Assembly (NCBI RefSeq): GCF_001940565.1
Contig: NZ_LTDM01000011.1
Coordinates: forward strand, 62,001-126,000
Direction: 5' to 3'
DNA length: 64,000 nucleotides
From: Tissierella creatinophila DSM 6911
Lineage (GTDB): Bacteria > Bacillota > Clostridia > Tissierellales > Tissierellaceae
Shown here: piece by piece, positions 16,465 through 25,313 of the stretch
Numbering within the stretch: position 1 is the stretch's first letter
Layout of the letters: each line of letters begins with the position of its first letter
Program-made: the position numbers and the translations under genes
Notes under the pieces: model-generated
What the model was told of the DNA's origin: nothing
The model's database searches: none
Seen by the model: only the letters and a program-made list of their open reading frames with translations

Positions 16465-18099
16465 TTAATCATTAAGCCATACATTTATATCTTCTGAAAC
16501 AAATATCTTTTTTTGATCTGCTCTCATTTGGAAGCCTTCAACTGCTGGACTAAATCCATATATAACTTTTTCATTTGAGTAGTCTATTCTTGCATAACTT
16601 TCAGTAATTATTTTTAGAGCTTCTTTATATAATTTTGCTCTTTCCTCTTGATCAGTAATCTTAAGAGCATCATCTAGTAATTTATCTACTTCAGGATTAT
16701 TAAATCCTTGACCATTTCCAAGAGCTCCTATTTCTGAACTATGGAACATCTTATTTAGGAAGAAAAATGGATCTGGATACCATGTCCAACTCATTCCATA
16801 TATATCTGCTTTACCCTTTGATGCTATCTCACTAAATGTTCCCCATTCAGCTGTATTTATTTTAAGATCTATATTTAGATTTTCTTTTAAATATCCTTGT
16901 AATATAGTAGCCATCTTAACTCTTGCAGGAGCATCAGATGTATATATATTTAAGCTAAATCCATCCTCATAGCCTGCTTCTTTAAGAAGTTTCTTAGCAA
17001 GTTCTGGATCATAAGAAGGAACTAGGTCCTCTAAAGATTCATCATACCCCCAAGAACCTGGTGGTAATGCCAAATAAGCTCTTTGTGCTTCATCATATTG
17101 GTAGATTCCTTTAACCATCTCATCTATATCTACTGCTCTTATTATTGCCTCTCTAACCTTTTTATCAGCAGTAGGTCCTTCCATTAGATTCATGTATAAG
17201 TATGCAACATGAAGCCCTGGAACTTCTTGAAGTTTTAAATTTTTATCATCTTTAACTATTTTTACACTTTCTCCACCTAAATCTGTAGCTATATCAATTT
17301 CTCTAGTTCTAAGTGCATTAGTCATTTGGTTTCTATCTGTTATAAATTTGAAAGTTATTCCATCAAGATAAGGCTTTTGTGCCCAGTATTTGTCATTTCT
17401 CTTTAGAATTGCTTCTTGATCAATTTTAAATTCTTCAAGAGCAAATGGTCCTGTTCCAGCTAAGTTAAATCCAAACTTGTCACCATGACCTTCTACTTCT
17501 TCTTTAGGAATTATTGAATTACCAGCATCAGTTAAAGCAGTTAAAAATGCTGCATTGGGTTCATTTAAATAAGCTTTAACTTCAAATTCATTGATTACTT
17601 CGATCTTTTCTAACATTCCAAGTCTGTTTAATGATGACTCTTTTGCAGATCTTTCTAAAGAATATTTAATATCTTCCGCAGTCATTTGTCTACCATCTTG
17701 ATATTTACCTTTTTGGAAATATACATCATTTCTTAATTTAAAAGTATATTCAGTCCCAGCTTCATTTGAAGTCCATTCAGTAGCAAGATTTGGTACAATT
17801 TCACTTAAATCTTGCGAATAATTTACTATAGTATCGCATACGTTTGATATTATATTGCTTTCATATACTCCTGTATATAATATAGGATCTAAATTTTTAG
17901 GAGTAGATGACAAAGCAATCTTTAAAACCCCACCAAATTTATCTTCTTCTGCAACAGTAGTTGGATCTTTTACTCCCTTACTTCCTCCATTACCAGTAGT
18001 ATCACCACCTTTTTTATCTGGATCTCCACAACCAGCAATCAAAGTTAAACTGAAAACTAAAACTAACAATAACGCTATATTCCTTTTAATATTTTTCAC
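16465..18099 (-). CDS. Peptide-binding lipoprotein of ABC importer (family 5)
   Basis: A 544-residue extracytoplasmic solute-binding protein. It has a lipoprotein signal with the lipobox LIAGC (acylated Cys24), then a Gly/Lys-rich linker, then the family 5 (DppA/OppA) fold. Family features are TPKNLDPILYTG near residue 67 and YTFKLRNDVYFQKG near 128. It captures peptides outside the membrane for the two permeases downstream. The ligand specificity (dipeptide, oligopeptide or modified peptide) cannot be read from the sequence. It follows DUF1177 by 18 bases. Confidence 0.95.
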   Translation of the reverse strand: MKNIKRNIALLLVLVFSLTLIAGCGDPDKKGGDTTGNGGSKGVKDPTTVAEEDKFGGVLKIALSSTPKNLDPILYTGVYESNIISNVCDTIVNYSQDLSEIVPNLATEWTSNEAGTEYTFKLRNDVYFQKGKYQDGRQMTAEDIKYSLERSAKESSLNRLGMLEKIEVINEFEVKAYLNEPNAAFLTALTDAGNSIIPKEEVEGHGDKFGFNLAGTGPFALEEFKIDQEAILKRNDKYWAQKPYLDGITFKFITDRNQMTNALRTREIDIATDLGGESVKIVKDDKNLKLQEVPGLHVAYLYMNLMEGPTADKKVREAIIRAVDIDEMVKGIYQYDEAQRAYLALPPGSWGYDESLEDLVPSYDPELAKKLLKEAGYEDGFSLNIYTSDAPARVKMATILQGYLKENLNIDLKINTAEWGTFSEIASKGKADIYGMSWTWYPDPFFFLNKMFHSSEIGALGNGQGFNNPEVDKLLDDALKITDQEERAKLYKEALKIITESYARIDYSNEKVIYGFSPAVEGFQMRADQKKIFVSEDINVWLND

Positions 18100-18117
18100 T
18101 TTTTTTCCTCCTTATAT

Positions 18118-19050
18118 TTAATATAAACCTTTAGTTTGAAACCTTTCCATACCTCCATATAGCTTTTTAAGTAAATGGAACTCATCTTCATCATAAAATG
18201 TAAATTTCTTTTCTCCAAAGTCTTTAGCAACTTCAAGTATAAACCTGGAAGTCATTTCAATATCCATTATATGTGTTGCTCCTGTAGCACATCCAGCAAC
18301 TGGTACTTCAGTTGTTATTGCTACACCAACAACTGGTGCTTTTGTTGAAACAGCAGGTTGTAATATACTGTTGATATGATATACGCCATTACCATATGGT
18401 GTGATATCTTGTTGGGATAATGAAAATACATGGGGAAGTTTTCCTGTGGTTCTCATCATTATCTCAAGTAAATAATCATTTGCCTTTAAGATATATCCTT
18501 CTTTTACAGTATTTGATATTGCAAATCCTTTTGTATTGATAAGTTTATTTCCCTTTGTTGTATCAACAGATATTATAGCTTCCATTTCATCTGTTACTTC
18601 CATAGTATTCATTGTTTCTATATCTACAGGTGAACCCATAAACTTAACTGGAAAATGATCACTTGTGGGTGCATCAGGACAAATATGTGTTGTTATTATT
18701 ATATCACCTTTTAATACATCTCCTACTTTTTGCATATCTACTAACTTTAATGCTGTAGAAAGAGCTGATAATGCACCATCTCCATCTGATACAAAGCCTA
18801 TTACTTCTGGTCTTGCACCAAGACCACCAAGTCTTCCTATAATTCCAAGTGTGGGAGAATTTCCATTCTTACTTTTGCCATTTGAACCCATAATTTTAAT
18901 TTTTATAAAATCAGTACTTCCCTGTTTTCCCCTTACCTTATTTACTTCAACCTCCTTTGCTCCTCTATTCTTTAAAAATTCTTTAACTTCTTTTCCACTT
19001 GCATCGGGTTTATCCAATAGTTCATACATTTCCATAACCTGTTTTAGCAT
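18118..19050 (-). CDS. DUF1177-family protein
   Basis: A 310-residue soluble protein recognised as DUF1177 (PF06675) from its opening LDKPDASG-type segment, the TTHICPDAPTSDH motif near residue 125 and the VAGCATGATH motif near 250. No activity has been assigned to this family as far as I know. The conserved His, Asp and Cys in those motifs would suit a metal-dependent hydrolase, which is inference. It is the first gene of the transporter operon, with GGGGAG before the ATG at 19050. Genomes often pair it with AroM and peptide transport. Confidence 0.88.
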   Translation of the reverse strand: MLKQVMEMYELLDKPDASGKEVKEFLKNRGAKEVEVNKVRGKQGSTDFIKIKIMGSNGKSKNGNSPTLGIIGRLGGLGARPEVIGFVSDGDGALSALSTALKLVDMQKVGDVLKGDIIITTHICPDAPTSDHFPVKFMGSPVDIETMNTMEVTDEMEAIISVDTTKGNKLINTKGFAISNTVKEGYILKANDYLLEIMMRTTGKLPHVFSLSQQDITPYGNGVYHINSILQPAVSTKAPVVGVAITTEVPVAGCATGATHIMDIEMTSRFILEVAKDFGEKKFTFYDEDEFHLLKKLYGGMERFQTKGLY

Positions 19051-19173
19051 TCCATCTCCCCTTTAGCCTTCATTATAATTTGTCTTTTCTGAATATTCTT
19101 TTTAAAATTATATCATTTATTGAATAAGACATGAGCACATAAATATATCTTACTTTTATACAATATGCACATT

Positions 19174-19210
19174 AAAATAGCCAAGGCTTATTATAAGCCT
19201 TGGCTATTTT
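19174..19210 (-). terminator. Terminator of the ATP-grasp ligase gene
   Basis: A 17-bp perfect stem (arms 19174-19190 and 19194-19210) with a 3-base loop, GC-rich core agccaaggct and a terminal T4. It separates the ligase gene from the promoter region of the DUF1177 operon. Confidence 0.85.
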
Positions 19211-19217
19211 ACTTTTT

Positions 19218-20189
19218 TTATAAACCATATCTCTCTTTAGCGCTATCTATTATGCCAAATATAAGCTCTTCATAACTAAATTCCTTTTCTGACATATTGC
19301 ATATATCACTATAGCCTTCTTTAAGTCCAGGAAGTGAGTTTACCTCTATTACATATGGAATATTGTCTTTAACCCTTATATCTACTCTTGAATAATCTTT
19401 TAAATCTAGTTCTTTAAATGTATCCTTTGCAACTTCTTCTATCTTCAATTTAAGTTCTTTTTCTATTCTTGCAGGTATATGACGAAGCATATACTTATAA
19501 TACTCATTTTTTATTTCAAAACTATTTATACGGTTTAATCCTTCTGGAAGATTCGAAAAGTCAACTTCTAATATCGGAAGAACTCTTTTACCATTTTCTA
19601 TAACTCCAACCGTAAACTCTTTTCCCTCTATATATTCCATTATCATTATTGGAGGATTATATTTTTCTAAAGATCTTTTAATTACCTTTTTTAAAGCTTC
19701 TTTATCATTTACTATATTATCTTGATATATTCCCCTACTAGATCCTTCATCTGAAGGTTTTATAAATAGTGGGAATTTCATACTTATATTATCTAGCTCC
19801 TCTAAACTATTTACATAGCTAAAATCAGGCGTTGGAATACCGGCTCCTTTAAGTATCTTACCTGTATAGACCTTATTATATGCAAGTCCATGACCTAATG
19901 GTTTAGATCCTGTATAAGGCATCTCTATTGATTCTAGAATTGCAGGAAGCTGAGAGAGTCTTGATGAACCCACTACTCCATTGCAAAGATTAAATACTAA
20001 ATCAATCTTTTGTTCTTTTAAGTTTTTAATTATATCTTCATCAAATATTAAGTTTACACAGTCGTATTTTTTAGAAATTACCCTGTTTAAACTTATTACA
20101 GTTTCTTGTTTTTGTGCATCTTCTGATTGACCTTCTATATCTTTAAGATAAGCTGTTCTACTTTTATCAGTTACAATCGCAATTTTCAT
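19218..20189 (-). CDS. D-Ala-D-Ala ligase-like ATP-grasp enzyme
   Basis: A 323-residue cytosolic ligase of the ATP-grasp superfamily, closest to D-alanine-D-alanine ligases. It shows FNLCNGVVGSSRLSQLPAILE (a Ddl-like amino motif), YTGSKPLGHGLAYNK, FIKPSDEGSSRGI (the ATP-grasp lysine and serine loop) and the magnesium-binding VIEVNSLPGLKEGYSD near the end. The start at 20189 is chosen for AAAGGAGAGG; the frame also opens at 20207. The amino-terminal specificity loop differs from housekeeping Ddl, so another amino acid or peptide substrate is possible. It is transcribed as a single gene after the tRNA cluster. Confidence 0.8.
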   Translation of the reverse strand: MKIAIVTDKSRTAYLKDIEGQSEDAQKQETVISLNRVISKKYDCVNLIFDEDIIKNLKEQKIDLVFNLCNGVVGSSRLSQLPAILESIEMPYTGSKPLGHGLAYNKVYTGKILKGAGIPTPDFSYVNSLEELDNISMKFPLFIKPSDEGSSRGIYQDNIVNDKEALKKVIKRSLEKYNPPIMIMEYIEGKEFTVGVIENGKRVLPILEVDFSNLPEGLNRINSFEIKNEYYKYMLRHIPARIEKELKLKIEEVAKDTFKELDLKDYSRVDIRVKDNIPYVIEVNSLPGLKEGYSDICNMSEKEFSYEELIFGIIDSAKERYGL

Positions 20190-20257
20190 CCTACCCTCTC
20201 CTTTCATCTTTCGTATATCTTTTTACCCTTAATTTATGATAATATTCCCACAATAAA

Positions 20258-20295
20258 AAAGAGAATAAAAAAAATTGGCCATAAAAGCCAATTTT
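20258..20295 (-). terminator. Terminator of the tRNA cluster
   Basis: A 9-bp stem (aaaattggc / gccaatttt, 20271-20279 with 20287-20295) is followed on the minus strand by an eight-T run. It lies right after the last tRNA. Confidence 0.9.
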
Positions 20296-20301
20296 AGGTT
20301 T

Positions 20302-20385
20302 TGGTGCGGGAAAGAGGACTTGAACCCCCACGTCAATGACACTAGATCCTAAGTCTAGCGCGTCTGCCAATTCCGCCACTCCCGC
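20302..20385 (-). tRNA. tRNA-Leu (anticodon TAG)
   Basis: An 84-base class II tRNA with a long variable arm and encoded CCA. The acceptor is GCGGGAG and the anticodon loop CTTAGGA between CTAGA/TCTAG gives TAG (reads CUA). It is the last of four tRNAs in one transcript. Confidence 0.95.
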
Positions 20386-20411
20386 ATAACTTTTGCACTT
20401 AAAATAATAAA

Positions 20412-20487
20412 TGGTGATCCATCCGCGACTCGAACGCGGGACACCCTGATTAAAAGTCAGGTGCTCTACCAACTGAGCTAATGGATC
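20412..20487 (-). tRNA. tRNA-Lys (anticodon TTT)
   Basis: A 76-base cloverleaf with encoded CCA. The acceptor GATCCAT pairs with ATGGATC and the anticodon loop is CTTTTAA between CCTGA/TCAGG. Confidence 0.95.
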
Positions 20488-20490
20488 ATA

Positions 20491-20568
20491 TGGGGTGGAT
20501 GAAGGGATTTGAACCCTCGACCTCCAGAGCCACAATCTGGCGCCCTAACCAACTAGGCCACACCCACC
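20491..20568 (-). tRNA. tRNA-His (anticodon GTG)
   Basis: The acceptor is GTGGGTG, the discriminator C, and the anticodon loop TTGTGGC between CCAGA/TCTGG. The identity base G-1 is encoded at 20568, which is why the span is taken to that base. CCA is encoded. Confidence 0.95.
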
Positions 20569-20597
20569 ATACCCTTTAAAAAAGCTCTAGTAGTTTT

Positions 20598-20671
20598 TGG
20601 AGCGGGTGAAGGGAATCGAACCCTCACGGCTGGCTTGGGAAGCCAGTGCTCTACCACTGAGCTACACCCGC
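20598..20671 (-). tRNA. tRNA-Gly (anticodon CCC)
   Basis: A 74-base cloverleaf with encoded CCA. Position counting from the acceptor (GCGGGTG), D stem GCTC/GAGC and anticodon stem CTGGC/GCCAG puts the loop TTCCCAA at 32-38, so the anticodon is CCC, reading only GGG. First tRNA of the cluster. Confidence 0.93.
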
Positions 20672-20706
20672 AAGTTTCCTTCGGGCTTAAGTGCTAACAA
20701 TATAGA

Positions 20707-20735
20707 ATTATATCAGGGTTTTTAAAACTTGTCAA
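20707..20735 (-). promoter_or_regulatory. Consensus promoter of the tRNA cluster
   Basis: On the minus strand TTGACA, a 17-base spacer and TATAAT: a perfect vegetative promoter about 35 bases before tRNA-Gly. Confidence 0.95.
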
Positions 20736-20798
20736 CACATTTTAGAAAAATAATTTTAAAATTTATTTCCAAGCTTAAAAACTGCTAATTTAAGCCAT

Positions 20799-20999
20799 CT
20801 AATCTTTAAATAATCTTTTAAATTTTTCTTCTATACGCTTCTTTCTAGAAAAAGTTTCATCTTCATCTACAATTATTTTCAATACATCTCCTTCTTTTGC
20901 AAATTTTGGAATTATATCAATAGGGATATTCATCATATCCCTATTTTCTAATTCTACTACCACAAATTCCCCTTCGAATCTATCTATTATAAATTTCAT
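20799..20999 (-). CDS. DUF3006-domain protein
   Basis: A 66-residue small protein of the DUF3006 family: an FIIDRFEGEFVVVEL amino strand pair, then DIIPKFAKEGDVLKI, then a lysine- and arginine-rich end. The family is regularly encoded next to ComEC-type metallo-beta-lactamase-fold hydrolases, as here (24 bases downstream of one), and presumably works with them. Its role is not known. The beta-rich first 45 residues suggest a small barrel with a basic helical tail. Confidence 0.88.
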   Translation of the reverse strand: MKFIIDRFEGEFVVVELENRDMMNIPIDIIPKFAKEGDVLKIIVDEDETFSRKKRIEEKFKRLFKD

Positions 21000-21023
21000 C
21001 CTTCCACCTCAATTAATTTATAT

Positions 21024-21980
21024 CTACATATTTTCAGGATTTACCTTTGCCGTTATATATTTTATAATAAAACTATCTTTGATATTTTTCAAGTTTTTTT
21101 CTAGAGCCACATATAATTCTTTATAACCCTTAGCTACTATCTTTTTTATAAATTCTATATTTTCTCCATCACTTTTTATTACTATGCTTCCGTCTATATC
21201 TGTCCTATAAACTTTTAGACCTCTTTTATCAAAGTTTTCTAAAGTGCTTTTATGGGGATGACCATATGTGTTTTCTGAAGCTAGACTCATTATAGCATAC
21301 TCAGGGTCCACTGCATCAAGAAATTCATTGCTTGAAGATGTATAGCTACCATGATGTCCAGCCTTTAATACATCTGCCTTTAAAATGGATTTATGAGCCT
21401 CTAACATCTCCTTTTCAGATGTCTTTTCAGCATCACCAGTAAACAAAAATGAGTTATCACCATGCTCGAGTTTTAAAACAATAGAGTAATCATTTACAAG
21501 TTTATATTTATCAGAATTTGGAGCAAGCACAGTTAGTTCTGCATTCCCTAAGGCAATTGTATTTAGAGGAACTGGTTTTTCTATTTTAAGACCTTCCTTT
21601 TCTATTGTATCTAATAAATCTTCAAATATTCTAGTGGAATTTAAAACATTTGGAAGCATTATATTTTCAACATTAAAATTATCTAATACTGCAATTAGCC
21701 CTCCTATATGGTCTTCATGAGGATGGGTTCCAACTACATATTTTAAATCTTTTACACCTTGTTCTATTAAATAATTGACAACTGTTTCACTTGAAGATCT
21801 TGTACCCGCATCAATTAACATATTTTCTCCATCACTTTTTATTAATATGCTATCTCCTTGACCTATATCTATTAAATGAACTTCAAGGTTCATTTTCAAC
21901 TCTTTAGCTATCATATCTGGTGAGTATACAATAGCAAAAAGTAGACCTAGTGATAATAATAAGGTTACTATCCTTTTCAT
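21024..21980 (-). CDS. ComEC-like metallo-beta-lactamase-fold hydrolase, exported
   Basis: A 318-residue hydrolase that corresponds only to the C-terminal catalytic domain of ComEC/Rec2, without the DNA channel. The amino end is a signal or membrane anchor (residues 1-20). Then come the LIDIGQGDSILI motif, the metal site THPHEDHIGG near residue 87, FTGDAE near 172 and GHHGSYTSS near 205. It is probably secreted or tethered outside the membrane and may act as a nuclease, as shown for some ComEC-like domains. Co-transcribed with the DUF3006 gene. Confidence 0.9.
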   Translation of the reverse strand: MKRIVTLLLSLGLLFAIVYSPDMIAKELKMNLEVHLIDIGQGDSILIKSDGENMLIDAGTRSSSETVVNYLIEQGVKDLKYVVGTHPHEDHIGGLIAVLDNFNVENIMLPNVLNSTRIFEDLLDTIEKEGLKIEKPVPLNTIALGNAELTVLAPNSDKYKLVNDYSIVLKLEHGDNSFLFTGDAEKTSEKEMLEAHKSILKADVLKAGHHGSYTSSSNEFLDAVDPEYAIMSLASENTYGHPHKSTLENFDKRGLKVYRTDIDGSIVIKSDGENIEFIKKIVAKGYKELYVALEKNLKNIKDSFIIKYITAKVNPENM

Positions 21981-22014
21981 AATCTCACCTCTTAATAAAT
22001 TTTATTTATATTTA

Positions 22015-22623
22015 TTAATTTTCTAAAAGATTAGTTAATGTCTTTTTAATCTCTTCTAAGGCCTTAGCTCTATGACTTATTTTGTTCTTTACTTCCCCAG
22101 AAAGTTCTGCAAATGTCTTTTCATAACCTTCTGGGGTAAATAATGGATCATATCCAAAATCATTATGTCCTTTAAGTTCAAAGCCTATACTCCCCTTACA
22201 TTCTCCTTTTACGGTTAAAACTTCTCCATTTTCAGTTATAAGTGCTATCACTGAAAAAAAGGAAGCTTTTCTCTTATCCATAGGAAGATCTTTCATCATC
22301 TGAAGAAGTTTTTGATTGTTTTTATCATCATTACCTTCTTCTCCAGCATATCTAGCAGAATAAACTCCTGGCTCCCCATTTAGACTCTCTACAAATAATC
22401 CAGAATCATCTGCCATAACCATAAATGGTGTTTTTTCTTTTAGAGCTTTTGCTTTTTTTATACTGTTTTCTTCTAAAGTAGTTCCATCTTCTACCACATC
22501 AAAATTATTTAATCCTATATCTTCTTTTGATAATACTTCTATATCAAGATCTTTTAATATTTCTTTCATCTCTTTTATCTTATGTTTATTATCTGTAGAT
22601 AAAACAATTTTTCTATCTTTCAA
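22015..22623 (-). CDS. rdgB: XTP/dITP diphosphatase (Ham1/RdgB)
   Basis: A 202-residue cytosolic enzyme that hydrolyses deaminated purine triphosphates (ITP, dITP, XTP), keeping them out of nucleic acids. Motifs: [11 protein letters not shown] at the amino end, [25 protein letters not shown] in the middle and the [11 protein letters not shown] substrate loop. It overlaps the rph gene by 11 bases, the usual rph-rdgB pairing in Firmicutes. Confidence 0.97.
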   Translation of the reverse strand: MKDRKIVLSTDNKHKIKEMKEILKDLDIEVLSKEDIGLNNFDVVEDGTTLEENSIKKAKALKEKTPFMVMADDSGLFVESLNGEPGVYSARYAGEEGNDDKNNQKLLQMMKDLPMDKRKASFFSVIALITENGEVLTVKGECKGSIGFELKGHNDFGYDPLFTPEGYEKTFAELSGEVKNKISHRAKALEEIKKTLTNLLEN

Positions 22624-23353
22624 ATTCTAGTCCTCCCATTTCTTTTAATATATCTTTTTGCATCTCTATAATTTCTTTATTGCCTTTTTCTCCTAAATCT
22701 AATAACTTATTTAGCTCATTCCTTGAAAAAGCACTCATCTCTCCTGTTCCTTGAACTTCTACAAATCTGCCATCATCAGTCATAACTATATTCATATCTA
22801 CTATAGCCTTATGATCTTCTTCATAGCAAAGGTCTAAAACTGCACCTTCTTTTATAATTCCTACACTTGTAGCTGATAGGTAGTTTTTTATAGGTATAGT
22901 CTTAACTTTCCCTTCGTTTTTAAGTTTATTAAATGCATCTACCATGGCTATAAAAGCTCCTGTAATTGAAGCGGTCCTCGTTCCACCATCTGCTTGCAAG
23001 ACATCACAATCTATCCAAAGGGCTCTTTCCCCCATAGCTTTCATATCTACTACACTTCTAAGACTTCTTCCTATAAGTCTTTGTATTTCTTGAGTTCTTC
23101 CATCTACTTTGCCTCTTGAACTATCCCGTGCTTTCCTACTTATGGTAGATGCTGGAATCATAGAGTATTCTGCTGTTATCCAACCTGAGCCTGTACCCTT
23201 TAAAAAATATGGCACTTTTTCTTCAAACATAGCTGTACATATTACTTTAGTATTGCCACATTCTATTAATACAGACCCATATGGGTGAATTATATAATCT
23301 CTAGTTATTTTTATTTCTCTAAGTTGATCAAATTCTCTATTATCTATTCTCAT
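22613..23353 (-). CDS. rph: Ribonuclease PH
   Basis: A 246-residue phosphorolytic 3' exonuclease that trims tRNA precursors. It forms a hexameric ring in the cytosol. Motifs: [14 protein letters not shown] near residue 16, [15 protein letters not shown] near 53, GRSLRSVVD near 93 and [19 protein letters not shown] near 114, which holds the phosphate and metal site. Length is normal. First gene of the rph-rdgB pair. Confidence 0.97.
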   Translation of the reverse strand: MRIDNREFDQLREIKITRDYIIHPYGSVLIECGNTKVICTAMFEEKVPYFLKGTGSGWITAEYSMIPASTISRKARDSSRGKVDGRTQEIQRLIGRSLRSVVDMKAMGERALWIDCDVLQADGGTRTASITGAFIAMVDAFNKLKNEGKVKTIPIKNYLSATSVGIIKEGAVLDLCYEEDHKAIVDMNIVMTDDGRFVEVQGTGEMSAFSRNELNKLLDLGEKGNKEIIEMQKDILKEMGGLEFER

Positions 23354-23456
23354 CTTTATCTCTCCAATCTTTTCTCCTCTTTAATTCTATCAGACTTTTA
23401 AATTCTTTTCTATCTTTACAAAATAAAAATCTTCTATAGAAGATTGGAACTTTACT

Positions 23457-23511
23457 ATTCTACATAAAAAATGTATCTATAGAGTCTATAGATACATTTT
23501 TTATGTAGAAT
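23457..23511 (-). terminator. 26-bp perfect hairpin after the GerMN gene
   Basis: Arms 23457-23482 and 23486-23511 are exact complements with a 3-base loop. It begins four bases after the GerMN stop codon. It has no T-run outside the stem, but A6/T6 stretches occur inside it. It also lies about 100 bases ahead of rph, so it separates the two transcripts. Confidence 0.65.
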
Positions 23512-23514
23512 TTT

Positions 23515-24498
23515 CTAATATTCATTTGCAAATGCTGGAACTGTGGTATTTACTATTTTCCCATTTAGTAATACTTCTACACTTTTAATTTCTTTAAATT
23601 GTCCTAGAGTAAGACCTATATTTTTCATTAATTCTGATACTTCCTTCTCATTTAAAGAAGATGTTGTATCTGATGTAATATCTACATAAGCTATATTATC
23701 TTTTATCTCCACTCCTGCTAGCCCCAAGTCCTTTGGAAGATCACTCTTTAATCCCACATCACTAGGAGGCCCCTGAAGCATCAAATCTAAAGCAGTATAT
23801 ACATTAGGCTGAGGCGCCATAGTAGGCACTGTAACTGGAATAAAATAATCTAAATCTAAGTCATTTTCTCCTTTATAGTAGACTACTACCTTTGAGCTTC
23901 CATCTTTTATATTTCCAACTACATTTATATTTTCACGACTTAGCGGCTTATTTATTGCTACACTTTCGTGAAGTACTGAAAGCTCTTCTCCTTCTACTGT
24001 AATCTTAACCTCTTTTATACTTGGAAATTCTGTAAGTGTATAAACTACACCTTTAATTAGATTTTCTTCATCTTTTTTATCCTCTACATTCTTTAATTCT
24101 TCAGAGAAATCTACCTTACAAAGTCCCGTAGCTTCATCAATTGTTATACCATTTACCTTAGTTCCTACTGGTAGTATAGGTTCAAGTCCTTTTGAAGTTA
24201 AACTTTCTCTTAACTCAGAACTATCAACCATATTTAATAAACTAGCTTTTGCTATTCCTTCATCCCAAGGAATCCTCTTCATAACTGGAACTAAATAGCC
24301 CTCTTCACTTTTAAAATATAATACAGTCTTTCTAAGTCCCTCTTCCTCTACTACTTCCAAGTTATCATCAGATTTTACGATTTGAAGATCATCATCTTTT
24401 TGATTCATACTTTCTTTTACAATACCAGTGCCAAATTTCACAAGAGATATTCCTAGAATTGCAATGATCCCAAATATGAGTATTCTCTTATTCACCAT
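23515..24498 (-). CDS. Membrane-anchored protein with two GerMN domains
   Basis: A 327-residue protein: an amino-terminal membrane anchor (about 5-22), then two tandem GerMN domains (about 58-180 and 200-315). Each domain shows the KVDFSEEL-type or AYVDITSD-type strand and an LTxFPxIKEVKI or LGQFKEIKSVEVLLNG pair. GerM of Bacillus is an exported lipoprotein needed for sporulation and spore germination, acting with the spore engulfment channel. This protein probably sits on the outer face of the membrane in the same setting. No lipobox is visible. Monocistronic. Confidence 0.85.
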   Translation of the reverse strand: MVNKRILIFGIIAILGISLVKFGTGIVKESMNQKDDDLQIVKSDDNLEVVEEEGLRKTVLYFKSEEGYLVPVMKRIPWDEGIAKASLLNMVDSSELRESLTSKGLEPILPVGTKVNGITIDEATGLCKVDFSEELKNVEDKKDEENLIKGVVYTLTEFPSIKEVKITVEGEELSVLHESVAINKPLSRENINVVGNIKDGSSKVVVYYKGENDLDLDYFIPVTVPTMAPQPNVYTALDLMLQGPPSDVGLKSDLPKDLGLAGVEIKDNIAYVDITSDTTSSLNEKEVSELMKNIGLTLGQFKEIKSVEVLLNGKIVNTTVPAFANEY

Positions 24499-24563
24499 AA
24501 TTAATCCCCCTCCTATATTAATACTAATATATTGTATGAGAGGGACAAATATGATATGAGTAT

Positions 24564-25079
24564 TTATTTCTTTTTGGTATTATAAAAATAACCACCACTT
24601 ATAGGATTTATATTGTTTACTGTTATAAATATTCTTTTATCAAAATCGTGTACTATCTTTTGTAATCTACTTAAGTCTTTTCTATTTAATGCAATTATTA
24701 AAACATCCTTAGGGCCTTCTTTTCCTTGCCCTTCTATTACCGTAACGCCAAATTTGTTTTCTCTAAGTTTATCTACTAGATAATCATTTTCTGTACCTCT
24801 TAAAACTATTTGAGCCTCTAAATTGCCTAATGCTATTTTGTTTTCTATAGTTATGCCCACTATATTTCCACAAGCGAAACCAAGTCCATAAGCCAATAAT
24901 TTCCAAGGATCATTTAAACTTCCCATTACTTTTCCAAGTGCTGCTATATATATAGTTGCCTCAAAAAAACCTATTACTGCTGCCTGTATCTTTCTTCCCT
25001 GAACCACCATAAGCATTCTTATTGTAGATAAAGACATGTCAATTACTCTTGCAAAAAATATAAAAAAATATCCACCCAT
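24564..25079 (-). CDS. UPF0316/DUF2179 membrane protein
   Basis: A 171-residue membrane protein. It has three hydrophobic spans in the first 90 residues (VIDMSLSTIRML, FEATIYIAALGKV and LAYGLGFACGNIVGI) and a soluble C-terminal DUF2179 domain (about 95-165, VTVIEGQGKEGPKDVLIIALNRKDL split by turns). The family (YebE/UPF0316) occurs throughout Firmicutes with no settled function. The DUF2179 fold is shared with YitT-type proteins. The start at 25079 is preceded by AAAGGAAGG. Confidence 0.87.
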   Translation of the reverse strand: MGGYFFIFFARVIDMSLSTIRMLMVVQGRKIQAAVIGFFEATIYIAALGKVMGSLNDPWKLLAYGLGFACGNIVGITIENKIALGNLEAQIVLRGTENDYLVDKLRENKFGVTVIEGQGKEGPKDVLIIALNRKDLSRLQKIVHDFDKRIFITVNNINPISGGYFYNTKKK

Positions 25080-25181
25080 GTTTTCCCTTCCTTTCTATAA
25101 CTTTACTATACCCTTATTATAATAGTATAATAACTTTCTCTTTAGGTCAAAATAACTTCATTGTAATTTAGGAGGAATTTT

Positions 25182-25313
25182 ATGATAATGTGTACAGAAA
25201 ATTGTGCTTATCAAGAAGATGGGCTATGCAATTTAAAAAAAATTACTTCCTTTTCAAGTAAACCTATTAAATATTGTCCTTATTTTAGAGGAAAAGATAA
25301 AAATAGAGCCTAG
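25182..25313 (+). CDS. 43-residue four-cysteine protein
   Basis: A small plus-strand gene with a perfect AGGAGG at 25170-25175, an ATG at 25182, a TAG at 25311 and a strong terminator that overlaps its stop. The product has Cys4, Cys8, Cys16 and one further Cys before a PYF turn, spaced like a knuckle-type zinc or iron site (C-x3-C-x7-C). Similar tiny cysteine proteins occur widely in clostridia, often with misleading enzyme names. No function can be given. It is divergent from UPF0316 and convergent with gatB. Confidence 0.7.
   Translation: MIMCTENCAYQEDGLCNLKKITSFSSKPIKYCPYFRGKDKNRA

Noticed and set aside
20191-20535. Minus-strand open frame of 114 codons
   Set aside because: It runs through tRNA-His, tRNA-Lys and tRNA-Leu and into the ligase start; tRNA genes explain the sequence.
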